Both the position numbers and the translations under genes were made by a program. A stretch of DNA of 47,345 nucleotides, from positions 1 to 47,345 of the forward strand of contig NZ_JOCB01000065.1 of assembly GCF_000718775.1 (NCBI RefSeq). Reading direction: 5' to 3'. Within the stretch, counting starts at the first letter, position 1. Every line of letters starts with the position of its first letter. This document shows, in pieces, positions 1-8,803 of the stretch. The notes under the pieces are model-generated. The model was given only the letters and a program-made list of their open reading frames with translations, was not told the DNA's origin and searched no databases. Origin of the DNA: Streptomyces sp. NRRL S-31 (lineage in GTDB: Bacteria > Actinomycetota > Actinomycetes > Streptomycetales > Streptomycetaceae).

Positions 1-316
1 GGGGTGCGGGAGGGGGTGGCTGCGGGGGCGTGGCGCGGGGGCGTGGTGGGTATGCCTGCGGCGCCTGTGCGGGGGCGTCGTGGTCGCTGTCGCGCCTTGG
101 GCGGGTCGTGGGGCGGTGCCGCGCCGGGCGGTGTCCGTCCTCGGGCCGGCGCCCTGTTTCCGGTGCGTTGCCGGAGTTGTCGCCGGCCGCTGCGGGCGGA
201 CACCGCCCGGCACGTCCCCTTCCCGCCGTACGCGAGTGCGGGACGTCGCCGGTTCCCGTCGGAGGGCGTGGGGGTCGTTCCCGGGTGCCGCCGGGTGCGG
301 GGGTGTCCGTCTCCTG
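1..316. other. Gene-free G-rich stretch at window edge
   Basis: The plus strand is very G-rich with many GGGG runs. Open frames exist on the plus strand, but they have Arg/Gly/Pro-rich junk composition, no ribosome binding site and no recognisable domain. I see no gene here. It lies immediately downstream of the DUF72 stop codon, and no clear terminator hairpin was found. Confidence 0.5.
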
Positions 317-1168
317 TTACGGCCGGTCGGGGTTTCGGGCGGGTTCGTTCAGCAGGGTGCGCATCGTTTCCGCCGCCCTGGGGGCCGCGTCGCCGCAGCA
401 GTTGTTGAAGAGGAGGTGGATCTCGGCCGTGGTCGCCGCCAGGGCGCGGACTCGGGGCAGCCAGGCCGTGAGTTCCGGCTCGGTGTAGGTGTGGCGGAAG
501 CGGTCCTCCTTGGTGCCGGTGCCCCAGTGGGGGCTGCGGCCGTGGAAGCGGACCAGTGCGAGGTCCGTGGTGGGCGGGGCGGTCGGCGGGTCCTGGACCG
601 TGTCGACGGCCACCGCCGTGGCGTCCAGGTCCTTGAGGAAGGCGGTGGTGCGGGGGGCCCGGGCGGGGTGCCACCAGGCGGGGTCGCGGAACTCCACGGC
701 GAACGGCCAGCCCCGGGCGCGTTCCCGGGCGGTGCGGACGAAGTGCTCGGCCTCCGGGCCGGGGGTGAGGGAGGGTGGGTACTGGAAGAGGAGGGTGCCC
801 AGACGGCCGGAGTCGTGGAGGGGGGCCAGGGCTTCGGCGTAGCGGGTCCAGACCTCGGTGCGCAGGGCGTCGTCGCGGCGCGCGTCGCGCAGGTCCGCGG
901 GGAGCGCCGCGGAGCGGGTGGGGTGGCCGGTGAGGAGGGAGAACGCCTTGACGTCGAAGCGGAAGCCGGGGGGCGTGCGTTCGGCCCAGAGGGTGGTGGT
1001 GCGGTGGCTGGGCAGGGCGTAGTACGGGGAGTCGGCTTCCACCACGGGGAAGCGCGTGGCGTAATGGCGCAGCCGTTTCTCGGGGTCCCGGTGGCCGGGC
1101 GGGTACCAGCCGCTCCTGAGGAGTGCCGGGTCGGTCCAGCCGCAGGTGCCGATGAGGATGTCCGCCAT
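317..1168 (-). CDS. DUF72 family protein
   Basis: A 283-residue protein starting MADILIGTCGW, which is the hallmark N-terminus of DUF72 (YecE-like) proteins. These are predicted TIM-barrel proteins of unknown biochemical role. Family blocks seen are YPPG near residue 23, the FPVVEADSPYY block, the PPGFRFDVKAF block, LLFQYPPS, the FAVEFRDPAWW block and a C-terminal LLFNNCCGDAA. The length is normal for the family (about 240-290). The open frame continues far upstream, but the ATG at 1168 begins exactly where family homology begins, so the upstream part is a spurious antisense extension. The gene diverges from the phosphoesterase gene. Its enzymatic function is unknown and none is implied by the neighbours. 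Confidence 0.9.
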   Translation of the reverse strand: MADILIGTCGWTDPALLRSGWYPPGHRDPEKRLRHYATRFPVVEADSPYYALPSHRTTTLWAERTPPGFRFDVKAFSLLTGHPTRSAALPADLRDARRDDALRTEVWTRYAEALAPLHDSGRLGTLLFQYPPSLTPGPEAEHFVRTARERARGWPFAVEFRDPAWWHPARAPRTTAFLKDLDATAVAVDTVQDPPTAPPTTDLALVRFHGRSPHWGTGTKEDRFRHTYTEPELTAWLPRVRALAATTAEIHLLFNNCCGDAAPRAAETMRTLLNEPARNPDRP

Positions 1169-1175
1169 GGGGCCC

Positions 1176-1208
1176 CGGTACCCGGCGTTCACCCGGTCTT
1201 CACCCGTG
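1176..1208 (+). promoter_or_regulatory. Candidate PHO box (PhoP direct repeats)
   Basis: Two adjacent 11-nt direct repeat units, GTTCACCCGGT (1187-1197) and CTTCACCCGTG (1198-1208), are preceded by a degenerate third unit (1176-1186). Streptomyces PhoP binds tandem 11-nt units of the type GTTCACCYGGN. The units point toward the secreted phosphoesterase gene, whose start is 86 bases downstream. Phosphate control of that gene is an inference from site plus product. Confidence 0.65.
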
Positions 1209-1294
1209 GGGTTGGGCTTGGTGGGCTGCGGGAATGTTGGCGTGTGCATGCTCTGTCCGCACCGCCAGCCGTCCATCCACATCCGGAGGTTGAT

Positions 1295-2182
1295 GTGTCC
1301 GGCAGTTCCGTGTACCGCCGTGCCCGTGCCGTCGTGGCGTCCGCGGCGGCCCTCGCCGCGGCCGCGGTCGGGCTGTGGACCGGGCTCGGCGAGGGCTCCG
1401 CGCACGCCGCGGGCGCCGTCCCCAGCCCGGACCACGTCGTCGTCGTGGTCTTCGAGAACCATGCCTACAGCCAGGTCATCGGCTCCTCCAGCGCGCCGTA
1501 CATCAACTCGCTGAAGTCGGGGGGTGCCAACCTGACCCAGTCCTACGCCGAGACCCATCCGAGCCAGCCCAACTACTTCGCGCTGTTCTCCGGTTCGACG
1601 CAGGGCATCACCGACGACAGCTGCTACACCCCGGGCTTCTCGTCGGCGCCCAACCTCGCCTCCGAGCAGATCGCCGCCGGCCGCAGCTGGGCCAGCTACA
1701 ACGAGACCCTGCCCAGCCAGGGCTCCACGACGTGCAGCAGCGGCACCTACGCGCGCAAGCACAACCCCTGGTTCGGGTTCGGCAACGTGCCGACGTCGAG
1801 CGCCAAGACGTTCGCGCAGTTCCCGTCCGACTACTCGACGCTGCCGCAGCTGTCGTTCGTGGTGCCGAACCTGTGCAGCGACATGCACGACTGCTCGGTG
1901 TCCAGCGGTGACACCTGGCTGAAGAACAACCTGGGCGCTTACGCGACCTGGGCCAAGACCCACAACAGCCTGCTCGTCGTCACCTTCGACGAGGACAACC
2001 GGCTCAGCGGCAACCGCATCCCGACCGTGTTCTACGGCCAGCCCGTCACCGCCGGGTCCAGCTCGGCGACCACGTACAACCACTACGACCTGCTGCGCAC
2101 CCTGGAGGACACGCAGGGGCTGGGCACGCACGCGGGCAACGCGGCCTCCGCCAAGGACATCACCGGCATCTGGGCGTCCTGA
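1295..2182 (+). CDS. Secreted phosphoesterase (acid phosphatase, PF04185 family)
   Basis: A 295-residue exported phosphoesterase. The GTG start at 1295 is preceded by GGAGG (1285-1289) with a 5-nt spacer. An N-terminal basic patch, an Ala-rich hydrophobic core (about residues 10-30) and an AHAAG cleavage region form a Sec-type signal peptide. The mature protein begins with a metal-binding signature VVVVFENHAY, typical of PF04185 phosphoesterases (acid phosphatases and non-specific phospholipases C). Further family blocks are ETHPSQPNYFALFSGST, SYNE, KHNPWF and a C-terminal VVTFDEDN. It probably releases phosphate from organic phosphate outside the cell. The upstream PHO-box-like repeats fit expression under phosphate limitation. 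The MFS gene starts one base after the stop. Confidence 0.9.
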   Translation: MSGSSVYRRARAVVASAAALAAAAVGLWTGLGEGSAHAAGAVPSPDHVVVVVFENHAYSQVIGSSSAPYINSLKSGGANLTQSYAETHPSQPNYFALFSGSTQGITDDSCYTPGFSSAPNLASEQIAAGRSWASYNETLPSQGSTTCSSGTYARKHNPWFGFGNVPTSSAKTFAQFPSDYSTLPQLSFVVPNLCSDMHDCSVSSGDTWLKNNLGAYATWAKTHNSLLVVTFDEDNRLSGNRIPTVFYGQPVTAGSSSATTYNHYDLLRTLEDTQGLGTHAGNAASAKDITGIWAS

Positions 2183-2183
2183 C

Positions 2184-3437
2184 GTGTACGTAGCGGACAG
2201 CCGTGCCAGTACGTCCGCTCATGGTGCCGTCCGGCCTTCCGCCGGGCGGCGCCGTGCGGCGCTCGCGCCGACCGTGCTCGCGCTGGGGACGGTCAGCCTG
2301 GTCACCGACGTCTCGTCGGAGATGGTGACGGCGGTGCTGCCGCTGTACCTGGTGACCGGGCTCGGCCTCTCCCCGCTGGGCTTCGGACTGCTGGACGGCG
2401 TCTACAACGGTTTCTCGGCCCTCGTCCGCCTCGTGGGCGGGCACTTCGCCGACCGGGGCGGCGGGCGGCACAAGTGGGTCGCCGGGCTCGGGTACGGCAT
2501 CTCGGCCGTGTGCAAGCCACTGCTGCTGGTGGCCCACGCGCTGACGCCGATCGGGGTCGTGCTCGCCGCCGACCGGACCGGGAAGGGACTGTGGACGGCG
2601 CCGAGGGACGCGCTGATCTCGCTGTCCAGCACGCCCGAGACGCGCGGACGGGCCTTCGGGGTGCACCGGGCGATGGACACGGCCGGGGCGCTGCTCGGGC
2701 CGCTGGTGGCGTTCTGGATCCTGCGGGCCACCGTGGACGGCTACGACGCGGTGTTCACCGTCAGCTTCTGCGTCGCCGTGCTCGGCCTGCTGGTGCTGGT
2801 CCTCTTCGTGCCGGGCGGGCGGGGCGGGGCGGTCCCGGCCGAACGGCCGACGCTGCGGGCGGCCCTCGCCCTGCTGCGCCGCCGCGAGCTGCGCCGGATC
2901 ACCGTCTGCGCGCTGCTGCTGGGCCTCGCCACGGTCAGCGACTCCTTCGTCTACCTGCTGCTCCAGCGCCGCCTCGGGGTCCCCGACCGCTGGTTCGCGC
3001 TGCTGCCCCTGGGCACGGCCGCCGCGTTCCTGCTGCTGGCGGTGGTGTTCGGCCGGCTCGCGGACCGGGTGGGCCGCTGGGCGGTGTTCCTGGGCGGGCA
3101 CGGCGCCCTGCTCGTGGTGTACGCGCTGCTGCTCACCTCCTGGCGCGGATCGGGGCTGCCGTACCTGGTGCTCGCCCTGCACGGCGCCTTCTACGCGGCC
3201 ACCGACGGGGTGCTGATGGCGACGGCCTCGGACAGCGTGCCGGAGGCGCTGCGCTCGTCGGGGCTGGCCGTCGTACAGACCGGGCAGGCGCTGACCCGGT
3301 TCGCCTGCTCGCTGCTGTTCGGCGCGGCCTGGACGGTGTGGGGCGACCGGGCGGCGCTGGCCGCGGCGGCGGTCGCGCTGGCCGTGTGCGCCGCGTCCTC
3401 CCTCACCCTGCGCCCGAAGGGGACGGTGACCGCATGA
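2184..3437 (+). CDS. MFS transporter
   Basis: A 417-residue membrane protein of the major facilitator superfamily with about 12 predicted helices. Visible features are a basic cytoplasmic N-terminus, the TDVSSEMVTAVLPLYL first helix, a loop-2-like GGHFADRGGGRHKW segment, and the conserved ADRTGKGLWTAPRDALIS segment. The fold then repeats in the C-terminal half (FGRLADRVGRWAVF). The substrate is unknown. The GTG start at 2184 lies one base after the phosphoesterase stop. The stop overlaps the ATG of the next gene (ATGA), which indicates translational coupling with the TolB-like protein. The shared transcription with a phosphatase could suggest phosphate-related export or uptake, but that is weak. 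Confidence 0.85.
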   Translation: MYVADSRASTSAHGAVRPSAGRRRAALAPTVLALGTVSLVTDVSSEMVTAVLPLYLVTGLGLSPLGFGLLDGVYNGFSALVRLVGGHFADRGGGRHKWVAGLGYGISAVCKPLLLVAHALTPIGVVLAADRTGKGLWTAPRDALISLSSTPETRGRAFGVHRAMDTAGALLGPLVAFWILRATVDGYDAVFTVSFCVAVLGLLVLVLFVPGGRGGAVPAERPTLRAALALLRRRELRRITVCALLLGLATVSDSFVYLLLQRRLGVPDRWFALLPLGTAAAFLLLAVVFGRLADRVGRWAVFLGGHGALLVVYALLLTSWRGSGLPYLVLALHGAFYAATDGVLMATASDSVPEALRSSGLAVVQTGQALTRFACSLLFGAAWTVWGDRAALAAAAVALAVCAASSLTLRPKGTVTA

Positions 3438-4453
3438 CCGTACGCAACCGCGTCCTGATCCTGGCCGCGGCCGTCGCCGTGCTGGCGGCGGTCGGGCTGG
3501 CGTCCGTGCTGCACGCCTCCGCGCGGGCGGAGCGCCGGGACCGCACCCAGGCGGGCGGGCCGCCGGTCGCCTCCGGCACGGTGACGCTGACCGGGCCGGG
3601 GCGGCTGGTGTTCCGGAACATGGCGTGGGGGCCGCACCGGGACGAGCTGACGGCCGTCCCGGCGGACGACCCGGACGGGCCGCGCACCGCCGCCGGCCTC
3701 AAGTGCCTGCGGTTCCACGCCGCCTCGGGCACCGGGGTGTGCCTCCAGGCCGTCCACGGGCCGGTCTCGGACACCTACCGCGCGCTGGTCCTCGACGCGC
3801 GCCTGCGGATTCTCGACCGCTACGACGTGCCGGGCATCCCGTCGCGGGCGCGGGTCTCCCCCACCGGGCACTTCGCCGCCTGGACGGCGTTCGTGGGCGG
3901 CGACTCGTACGCCGGGACGGACTTCTCCACCCGCACGGCCGTGGTGGACACCCGCAGCGGGAAGCTGATCCCGTCGCTGGAGGACTTCCGGATCGTCAAG
4001 GACGGACGGCCCTACCGGGCGGCGGACGTCAACTTCTGGGGGGTGACGTTCGCGGCGGACGACCGCGCCTTCTACGCCACGCTGGCGACCCGGGGGCACA
4101 CCTACCTGGTCCGGGGCGACCTGCGGGCCCGTACGGTCACCACCCTGCACACCGACGTCGAGTGCCCCTCGCTGTCGCCGGACGGCACCCGGGTCGCCTA
4201 CAAGAAGCGGGTCGAGGGACTGCCGAAGGACGCGCCCTGGCGCCTGTACGTCCTCGACCTGCGGACGATGCGGGAGACCCCGCTCGCCGAGTCGCGGAGC
4301 GTGGACGACCAGCCGGTGTGGGAGGACGCGCGCACGGTCGTGTACGCGCTGCCCGGGGACTACGGCGCCGATCTGTACCAGGTGCCGGCGGACGGCTCGG
4401 GACGACCACATCGGATCAGCCCGGCCGCGGTGTCGCCCGCGTACCTCGGCTAG
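3434..4453 (+). CDS. TolB-like beta-propeller protein, membrane-anchored
   Basis: A 339-residue protein. The N-terminus has one hydrophobic segment (about residues 6-27, VLILAAAVAVLAAVGLASVL) that acts as a signal or anchor, followed by an extracytoplasmic domain. WD40/PD40-like blade motifs are visible, for example CPSLSPDGTRVAYKKR, RLYVLDLRTMRETPLAES, DDQPVWEDARTVVYALP and the terminal DLYQVPADGSG block. This is the pattern of TolB-type propellers that act as binding platforms. The ATG lies inside the MFS stop codon (ATGA), so the two proteins are probably made together and may work together at the membrane. The stop codon forms a palindromic CTAG overlap with the stop of the convergent DHA2 exporter. 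Confidence 0.75.
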   Translation: MTVRNRVLILAAAVAVLAAVGLASVLHASARAERRDRTQAGGPPVASGTVTLTGPGRLVFRNMAWGPHRDELTAVPADDPDGPRTAAGLKCLRFHAASGTGVCLQAVHGPVSDTYRALVLDARLRILDRYDVPGIPSRARVSPTGHFAAWTAFVGGDSYAGTDFSTRTAVVDTRSGKLIPSLEDFRIVKDGRPYRAADVNFWGVTFAADDRAFYATLATRGHTYLVRGDLRARTVTTLHTDVECPSLSPDGTRVAYKKRVEGLPKDAPWRLYVLDLRTMRETPLAESRSVDDQPVWEDARTVVYALPGDYGADLYQVPADGSGRPHRISPAAVSPAYLG

Positions 4454-5793
4454 GGGGCGACCGGCTCCGTCGTCCCGGCGGGCACGCACCGCCAGGCCAG
4501 GGCGGCGGCGGCCAGGTAGGCGGCGGCGCCGACGGCCAGGGCGGCGCGCGGGCCGGTGCCGCCGGCCAGCAGGCTGCCGCCGAGGGCCACGCCGGTGGCG
4601 CTGCCGATCTGGCGGGCGGTGTTGAACAGCGCGGAGGCCGCGCCCGCGTAGGACGGGGGTACGGCGCCCATCACCGTGGCGGTCGAGCCGGTCAGGGCGA
4701 AGGACGTGCCGAAGCCGGCGGCCGCCATCGGGGCCACCAGCAGCGCGTAGGCCGGGTCGGTTCCGGCCGCGGCCCAGCCGCCGAGGCCGAGGGCGCCCAG
4801 CAGCATGCCGGAGACCACCAGCGGACGGTGACCGGTGCGGCGGGACAGCCGGCCGGACAGCACGGAGGCGAACATGGTCACCGCGACCGCCGGGAACAGC
4901 GCAAGCCCGGTGCGCAGGGCGCTGTAGCCGCGCTCGTGCTGGAAGTACAGGCTGGCGGTGAACACCATGCCGTAGAAGCCGAAGTTGAACAGCAGCCCCA
5001 CGGCGGTGGCTCCGCCCAGCTCCCGGGAGCGCAGCAGCCGCGGCGGCAGCGCGGGCGTCCGGGCGAACCGCTCGCGCAGGACGAAGGCGGCCCCGGCCGC
5101 GAGGGCGAGGGCGAGCCCGGTGAGCACGGCGGGGTCGGACCAGCCGCGCCGGCCGGCCTCGTTCAGCGCGGCGGTCAGCAGGGCGACCGCCGCGACCACG
5201 GCGGCCTGCGCCGGCCGGTCCAGGGCGCGGTCGGTACGGCGGGGCGAGGGCGCGACGTACCGCGGTGTCAGCGCCAGGCAGGCCGCGCCGACCGGCAGAT
5301 TGACGAGGAAGACCCAGCGCCACCCCAGGGTGGACACCAGCAGCCCGCCCAGCAGCGGCCCGGCGGAGGCGGCGATGCCCGCCATCGCCCCCCACAGCCC
5401 GAAGGCGCGCGAGCGCGCCGCCGGCTCCGGATATGCCTCCTGGAGCAAGGCGAGCGAGCCCGGCACGATCAGGGCCGCGCCGAAGCCTTCGGCCATCCGG
5501 GCCGCCACGAGGAAGGCGGCGCCCGGCGCGGCGGCGCACGCGGCAGAGGCGAGGGTGAACACGGTGACACCCGCGCAGAAGACCCGTCGGTTGCCCAGCC
5601 GGTCGCCCAGCGCGCCGCCCGTCATCAGGAACCCGGCGAGGACCAGGGTGTAGCCGTCGGTGATCCACTGGATGCCGGTGAGCGAGGCCGCCAGGTCCCG
5701 GCCCACCACGGGCACGGCCACGTTGATGATCGTGACGTCCAGGATGACCATGAAGTACCCGGCGCACACGACCGGCAGGGGCGCGAGGGACAC
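4450..5793 (-). CDS. MFS drug exporter, DHA2-like
   Basis: A 447-residue transporter. The N-terminal FMVILDVTIINVAVP helix followed by IQWITDGYTLVLAGFLMTGGALGDRLGNRR is the signature of DHA2 (EmrB/QacA-type) drug:proton antiporters. Motif C-like GPLLGGLL lies near residue 145, followed by LGWRWVFLVNLPVG. The GTG start at 5793 has GGAG about 9 nt upstream. The substrate is unknown. The gene converges on the TolB-like gene, and the two stop codons share the bases CTAG. No regulator sits directly beside it. It is one of five MFS genes in the window. Confidence 0.88.
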   Translation of the reverse strand: MSLAPLPVVCAGYFMVILDVTIINVAVPVVGRDLAASLTGIQWITDGYTLVLAGFLMTGGALGDRLGNRRVFCAGVTVFTLASAACAAAPGAAFLVAARMAEGFGAALIVPGSLALLQEAYPEPAARSRAFGLWGAMAGIAASAGPLLGGLLVSTLGWRWVFLVNLPVGAACLALTPRYVAPSPRRTDRALDRPAQAAVVAAVALLTAALNEAGRRGWSDPAVLTGLALALAAGAAFVLRERFARTPALPPRLLRSRELGGATAVGLLFNFGFYGMVFTASLYFQHERGYSALRTGLALFPAVAVTMFASVLSGRLSRRTGHRPLVVSGMLLGALGLGGWAAAGTDPAYALLVAPMAAAGFGTSFALTGSTATVMGAVPPSYAGAASALFNTARQIGSATGVALGGSLLAGGTGPRAALAVGAAAYLAAAALAWRCVPAGTTEPVAP

Positions 5794-5875
5794 GGAGCCG
5801 ACTCCGTCCTGGTCGAGACCGACGGAGCAGCAGGTTAACGGCCCGGAACCACGGCCTGGCGGAGCGGCGGCACGC

Positions 5876-5910
5876 GCCGGGGCCGGCGGTTGCCGACCGC
5901 CGGCCCCGGC
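5876..5910 (-). terminator. 15-bp perfect hairpin, terminator of the glnA2-type gene
   Basis: Left arm 5876-5890, 5-nt loop 5891-5895, right arm 5896-5910. All 15 base pairs match and are almost entirely G/C. It lies 22 bases past the glutamine synthetase-like stop in its direction of transcription. No U-tract follows, which is common for Streptomyces hairpin terminators. Confidence 0.75.
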
Positions 5911-5932
5911 GTCCGCGGCGGACGGCCCTCGG

Positions 5933-7294
5933 TTACAGCACCGGCAGGTTCTTCCGCAGTTCGAAGGCCGTGACCTCCGAGCGGTACTCCTCCCACTCCT
6001 GGCGCTTGTTGCGGAGGAAGAAGTCGAAGACGTGTTCGCCGAGGGTGTCGGCGACCAGGTCGCTGTTCTCCATGAGGGTCAGGGCCTCGCCGAGGTTCTG
6101 CGGGAGGGGTTCGATGCCCATCGCGCGGCGCTCGGCGTTGGAGAGGGCCCAGACGTCGTCCTCGGCGCCGGGGGGCAGTTCGTAGCCCTCCTCGATGCCC
6201 TTGAGGCCGGCGGCGAGGAGGACGGCGTAGGTGAGGTACGGGTTGGCGCCGGAGTCGATGGAGCGGACCTCCACGCGCGCGGAGCCGGTCTTGCCGGGCT
6301 TGTACATCGGGACGCGAACCAGGGCGCTGCGGTTGTTGTGGCCCCAGCAGATGTACGAGGGGGCCTCGCCGCCGGCGCCGGCCGTGCGCTCGGAGCCGCC
6401 CCAGATGCGCTTGTAGGAGTTCACCCACTGGTTGGTGACGGCGGAGATCTCCGCGGCGTGCTTGAGCAGGCCCGCGATGAAGGAGCGGCCGACCTTGGAG
6501 AGCTGGTACTCCGCGCCGGACTCGTAGAAGGCGTTGCGGTCGCCCTCGAAGAGGGAGAGGTGGGTGTGCATGCCGGAGCCGGGGTGCTCGGAGAAGGGCT
6601 TCGGCATGAACGTCGCCTGGACGCCCTGTTCCAGCGCCACCTGCTTCATGACCAGGCGGAAGGTCATGATGTTGTCGGCCGTGGAGAGCGCGTCGGCGTA
6701 GCGCAGGTCGATCTCCTGCTGCCCGGGTGCGCCCTCGTGGTGGGAGAACTCCACCGAGATGCCCATCGACTCCAGCATGGTGATCGCCTGGCGGCGGAAG
6801 TCCATGCCGACGTTGGTCGGGGTGTGGTCGAAGTAGCCGGAGTTGTCGGCGGGGGTGGGGCGGGAGCCGTCGAGCGGGCGGTCCTTCAGCAGGAAGAACT
6901 CGATCTCCGGGTGGGTGTAGAAGGTGAAACCCAGGTCGGAGGTGCGGGCGAGGGTGCGCTTGAGGACGTAGCGCGGGTCGGCGAAGGACGGGGAGCCGTC
7001 CGGCATGAGGATGTCGCAGAACATGCGGGCAGTGCCGGGGGTCTCCGCGCGCCACGGCAGGACCTGGAAGGTGCCGGGGTCCGGCTTGGCGATCATGTCG
7101 GACTCGTAGACGCGGGCGAAGCCCTCGATGGCGGAGCCGTCGAAGCCGATGCCCTCGTCGAAGGCCTGTTCCAGCTCGGCGGGGGCCACGGCGACGGACT
7201 TGAGGAAGCCCAGCACGTCCGTGAACCACAGGCGTACGAACCGGATGTCACGCTCCTCCAACGTCCGGAGCACGAACTCCTGCTGCTTGTCCAT
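5933..7294 (-). CDS. glnA2: Glutamine synthetase-like gamma-glutamylpolyamine synthetase (GlnA2 type)
   Basis: A 453-residue glutamine synthetase-fold enzyme starting MDKQQEFVLRTLEERDIRFV. From memory it closely matches the Streptomyces GlnA2 protein (S. coelicolor SCO2241), which glutamylates polyamines rather than making glutamine. Active-site blocks seen are FYTHPEIEFFLL, HHEGAPGQQEIDLRYADAL, the GSGMHTHLSL block, the NSYKRIWGG region with the APSYICWGHNN loop, and VEVRSIDSGANPYLTYAVLLAAGL. It is shorter than the main GlnA and has no obvious adenylylation loop. An ATG 15 bases further upstream (7309) is possible. I prefer 7294 because GGGGAAG stands 6 nt before it. The gene is monocistronic and ends in a strong hairpin. 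Its role in polyamine use is known from the family, not shown here. Confidence 0.9.
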   Translation of the reverse strand: MDKQQEFVLRTLEERDIRFVRLWFTDVLGFLKSVAVAPAELEQAFDEGIGFDGSAIEGFARVYESDMIAKPDPGTFQVLPWRAETPGTARMFCDILMPDGSPSFADPRYVLKRTLARTSDLGFTFYTHPEIEFFLLKDRPLDGSRPTPADNSGYFDHTPTNVGMDFRRQAITMLESMGISVEFSHHEGAPGQQEIDLRYADALSTADNIMTFRLVMKQVALEQGVQATFMPKPFSEHPGSGMHTHLSLFEGDRNAFYESGAEYQLSKVGRSFIAGLLKHAAEISAVTNQWVNSYKRIWGGSERTAGAGGEAPSYICWGHNNRSALVRVPMYKPGKTGSARVEVRSIDSGANPYLTYAVLLAAGLKGIEEGYELPPGAEDDVWALSNAERRAMGIEPLPQNLGEALTLMENSDLVADTLGEHVFDFFLRNKRQEWEEYRSEVTAFELRKNLPVL

Positions 7295-7537
7295 CTTCCG
7301 CTTCCCCATCCTTGCTGGTCAGGCCGCCTGTCCCCCACACCGCGGGAGGCGGTCGGGCACCTGAGCATCCCACCACAACACCATTTCACGCGCGTTGCGG
7401 ACCTTGATCGCCCGAGCATCCGCGTCCTGAACGCCTCCCGCACGGCGGGTGTACTGCGCTCCCGCCCATCTTGCCCGTTCGCACCGGTATCCGTAATGGC
7501 CGGTCCGCCCGGACCGTGAGCGACACCACTCCCGTTT

Positions 7538-7560
7538 AATTTGCATCCTCAATGCATATT
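7538..7560. promoter_or_regulatory. NsrR-type operator upstream of flavohemoglobin
   Basis: An 11-1-11 inverted repeat. The left arm is AATTTGCATCC, the centre is T7549 and the right arm is CAATGCATATT; 8 of 11 positions pair. This matches the AT-rich ATGCAT palindrome recognised by Streptomyces NsrR. A -35-like TTGCAT (7541-7546) and a -10-like TACCGT (7565-7570) overlap or flank the site, so binding would block the promoter. The nsrR gene is about 1.3 kb away. Confidence 0.75.
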
Positions 7561-7601
7561 TTCCTACCGTGACGATCAGCCGAGTTCCCCGAGGAGCCTT
7601 G

Positions 7602-8789
7602 ATGCTGACCGAGCAGTCCGCAGCCACCGTCCGTGCCACCCTGCCCGCCGTCGGCGCGGCCATCGGGGAGATCACCGAGCGCTTCTACGCCCGGCTCTTC
7701 GACGCCCACCCCGAACTGCTGCGGAACCTGTTCAACCGCGGCAACCAGGCCGCCGGCACCCAGAAGCAGGCCCTGGCCGGCTCCATCGCCGCCTTCGCCA
7801 CGCACCTGCTGGACCACCCGGAGCAGCGCCCCGACGCCATGCTCGGCCGGATCGCCCACAAGCACGCCTCCCTGGGTGTGACCCCCGAGCAGTACCGGGT
7901 CGTCCACGAGCACCTCTTCGCCGCGATCGCCGAGGTGCTCGGCGAGGCCGTGACGCCCGAGGTCGCCGCCGCCTGGGACGAGGTCTACTGGCTGATGGCG
8001 AACGCGCTCGTCGCGATCGAGCGGCGGCTGTACCAGGAGAGCGGCGGCCTCGGCCCGCGCGCGTGGGAGGTCGTCGAGCGGGTCGAGGAGACCGCGGACG
8101 TCGTCACCTTCCGGGTGCGGCCGGCGGACGGCTCCCCGGTGGCCGGCTTCCGCGCCGGGCAGTACGTCTCCGTCGGCGTCACCCTGCCCGACGGAGCCCG
8201 GCAGATACGCCAGTACAGCCTGTCCGGCGCGCCGGGCGGGAACGTGCGCCAGTTCAGCGTGAAGCGCGTGCACGGCGGCACCACGCCCGACGGCGAGGTC
8301 TCCCACCACCTGCACGCGCGCGTACGTCCCGGTGACGTGCTGGAGCTGTCCGAGCCGTTCGGCGACCTCGTCCTGGACGCCGCCCCGGGCGCCCCGGTGC
8401 TGCTCGCCTCGGCGGGCATCGGTGTCACGCCGATGATCGCGATGCTGGCCGACCTCGCCGCCACCGGCCACGGCGGCCCGGTCACCGTCGTGCACGGCGA
8501 CCGCTCCCCCGCCGAGCACGCCCTGCGCGCCGACCACGAGACGTACGCCGGGAAGCTGCCCGGCGCCGCCGTGCACTTCTTCTACGAGCGGGACGCCGGA
8601 CCGGACCACCGCACCGGCCTGGTCGACCTGGCGGACATCGCCGTACGGCCCGGCACGCGCGCGTACCTGTGCGGCCCGCTGCCCTTCATGCGCGCGGTCC
8701 GCGCCCAGCTGATCGGCAAGGGCGTGGCCCCGGCCGACATCCACTACGAGGTCTTCGGCCCCGACCTGTGGCTGGCGCGGGGCCGGTGA
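7602..8789 (+). CDS. hmp: Flavohemoglobin (nitric oxide dioxygenase)
   Basis: A 395-residue cytoplasmic enzyme that converts NO plus O2 to nitrate using NAD(P)H. The N-terminal globin domain (about 1-135) has the key residues Tyr29, Gln54 and the proximal His88 in IAHKHASLG. The FAD domain shows RQYSLSG, and the NAD domain shows SAGIGVTPMIAML and YLCGPLPFM. The length is normal (about 395-400). A GTG at 7569 is in frame, but the ATG at 7602 follows GAGGAG with a 5-nt spacer and matches the usual N-terminus. An NsrR-type palindrome covers the promoter, and an Rrf2/NsrR gene lies convergent just downstream. Together they form an NO detoxification unit. Confidence 0.95.
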   Translation: MLTEQSAATVRATLPAVGAAIGEITERFYARLFDAHPELLRNLFNRGNQAAGTQKQALAGSIAAFATHLLDHPEQRPDAMLGRIAHKHASLGVTPEQYRVVHEHLFAAIAEVLGEAVTPEVAAAWDEVYWLMANALVAIERRLYQESGGLGPRAWEVVERVEETADVVTFRVRPADGSPVAGFRAGQYVSVGVTLPDGARQIRQYSLSGAPGGNVRQFSVKRVHGGTTPDGEVSHHLHARVRPGDVLELSEPFGDLVLDAAPGAPVLLASAGIGVTPMIAMLADLAATGHGGPVTVVHGDRSPAEHALRADHETYAGKLPGAAVHFFYERDAGPDHRTGLVDLADIAVRPGTRAYLCGPLPFMRAVRAQLIGKGVAPADIHYEVFGPDLWLARGR

Positions 8790-8803
8790 GGCACCGGCCG
8801 TCA

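Noticed and set aside
80..1294. Long plus-strand N-terminal extension before the phosphoesterase
   Set aside because: It is antisense to the DUF72 gene and lacks homology; the GTG at 1295 with a strong ribosome site is the true start.
7295..7537. Possible small gene in the gap between the glnA2-type gene and flavohemoglobin
   Set aside because: Frames there lack ribosome sites and biased codon use; the sequence is best read as two divergent promoters, although I could not pinpoint the glutamine synthetase-like promoter.
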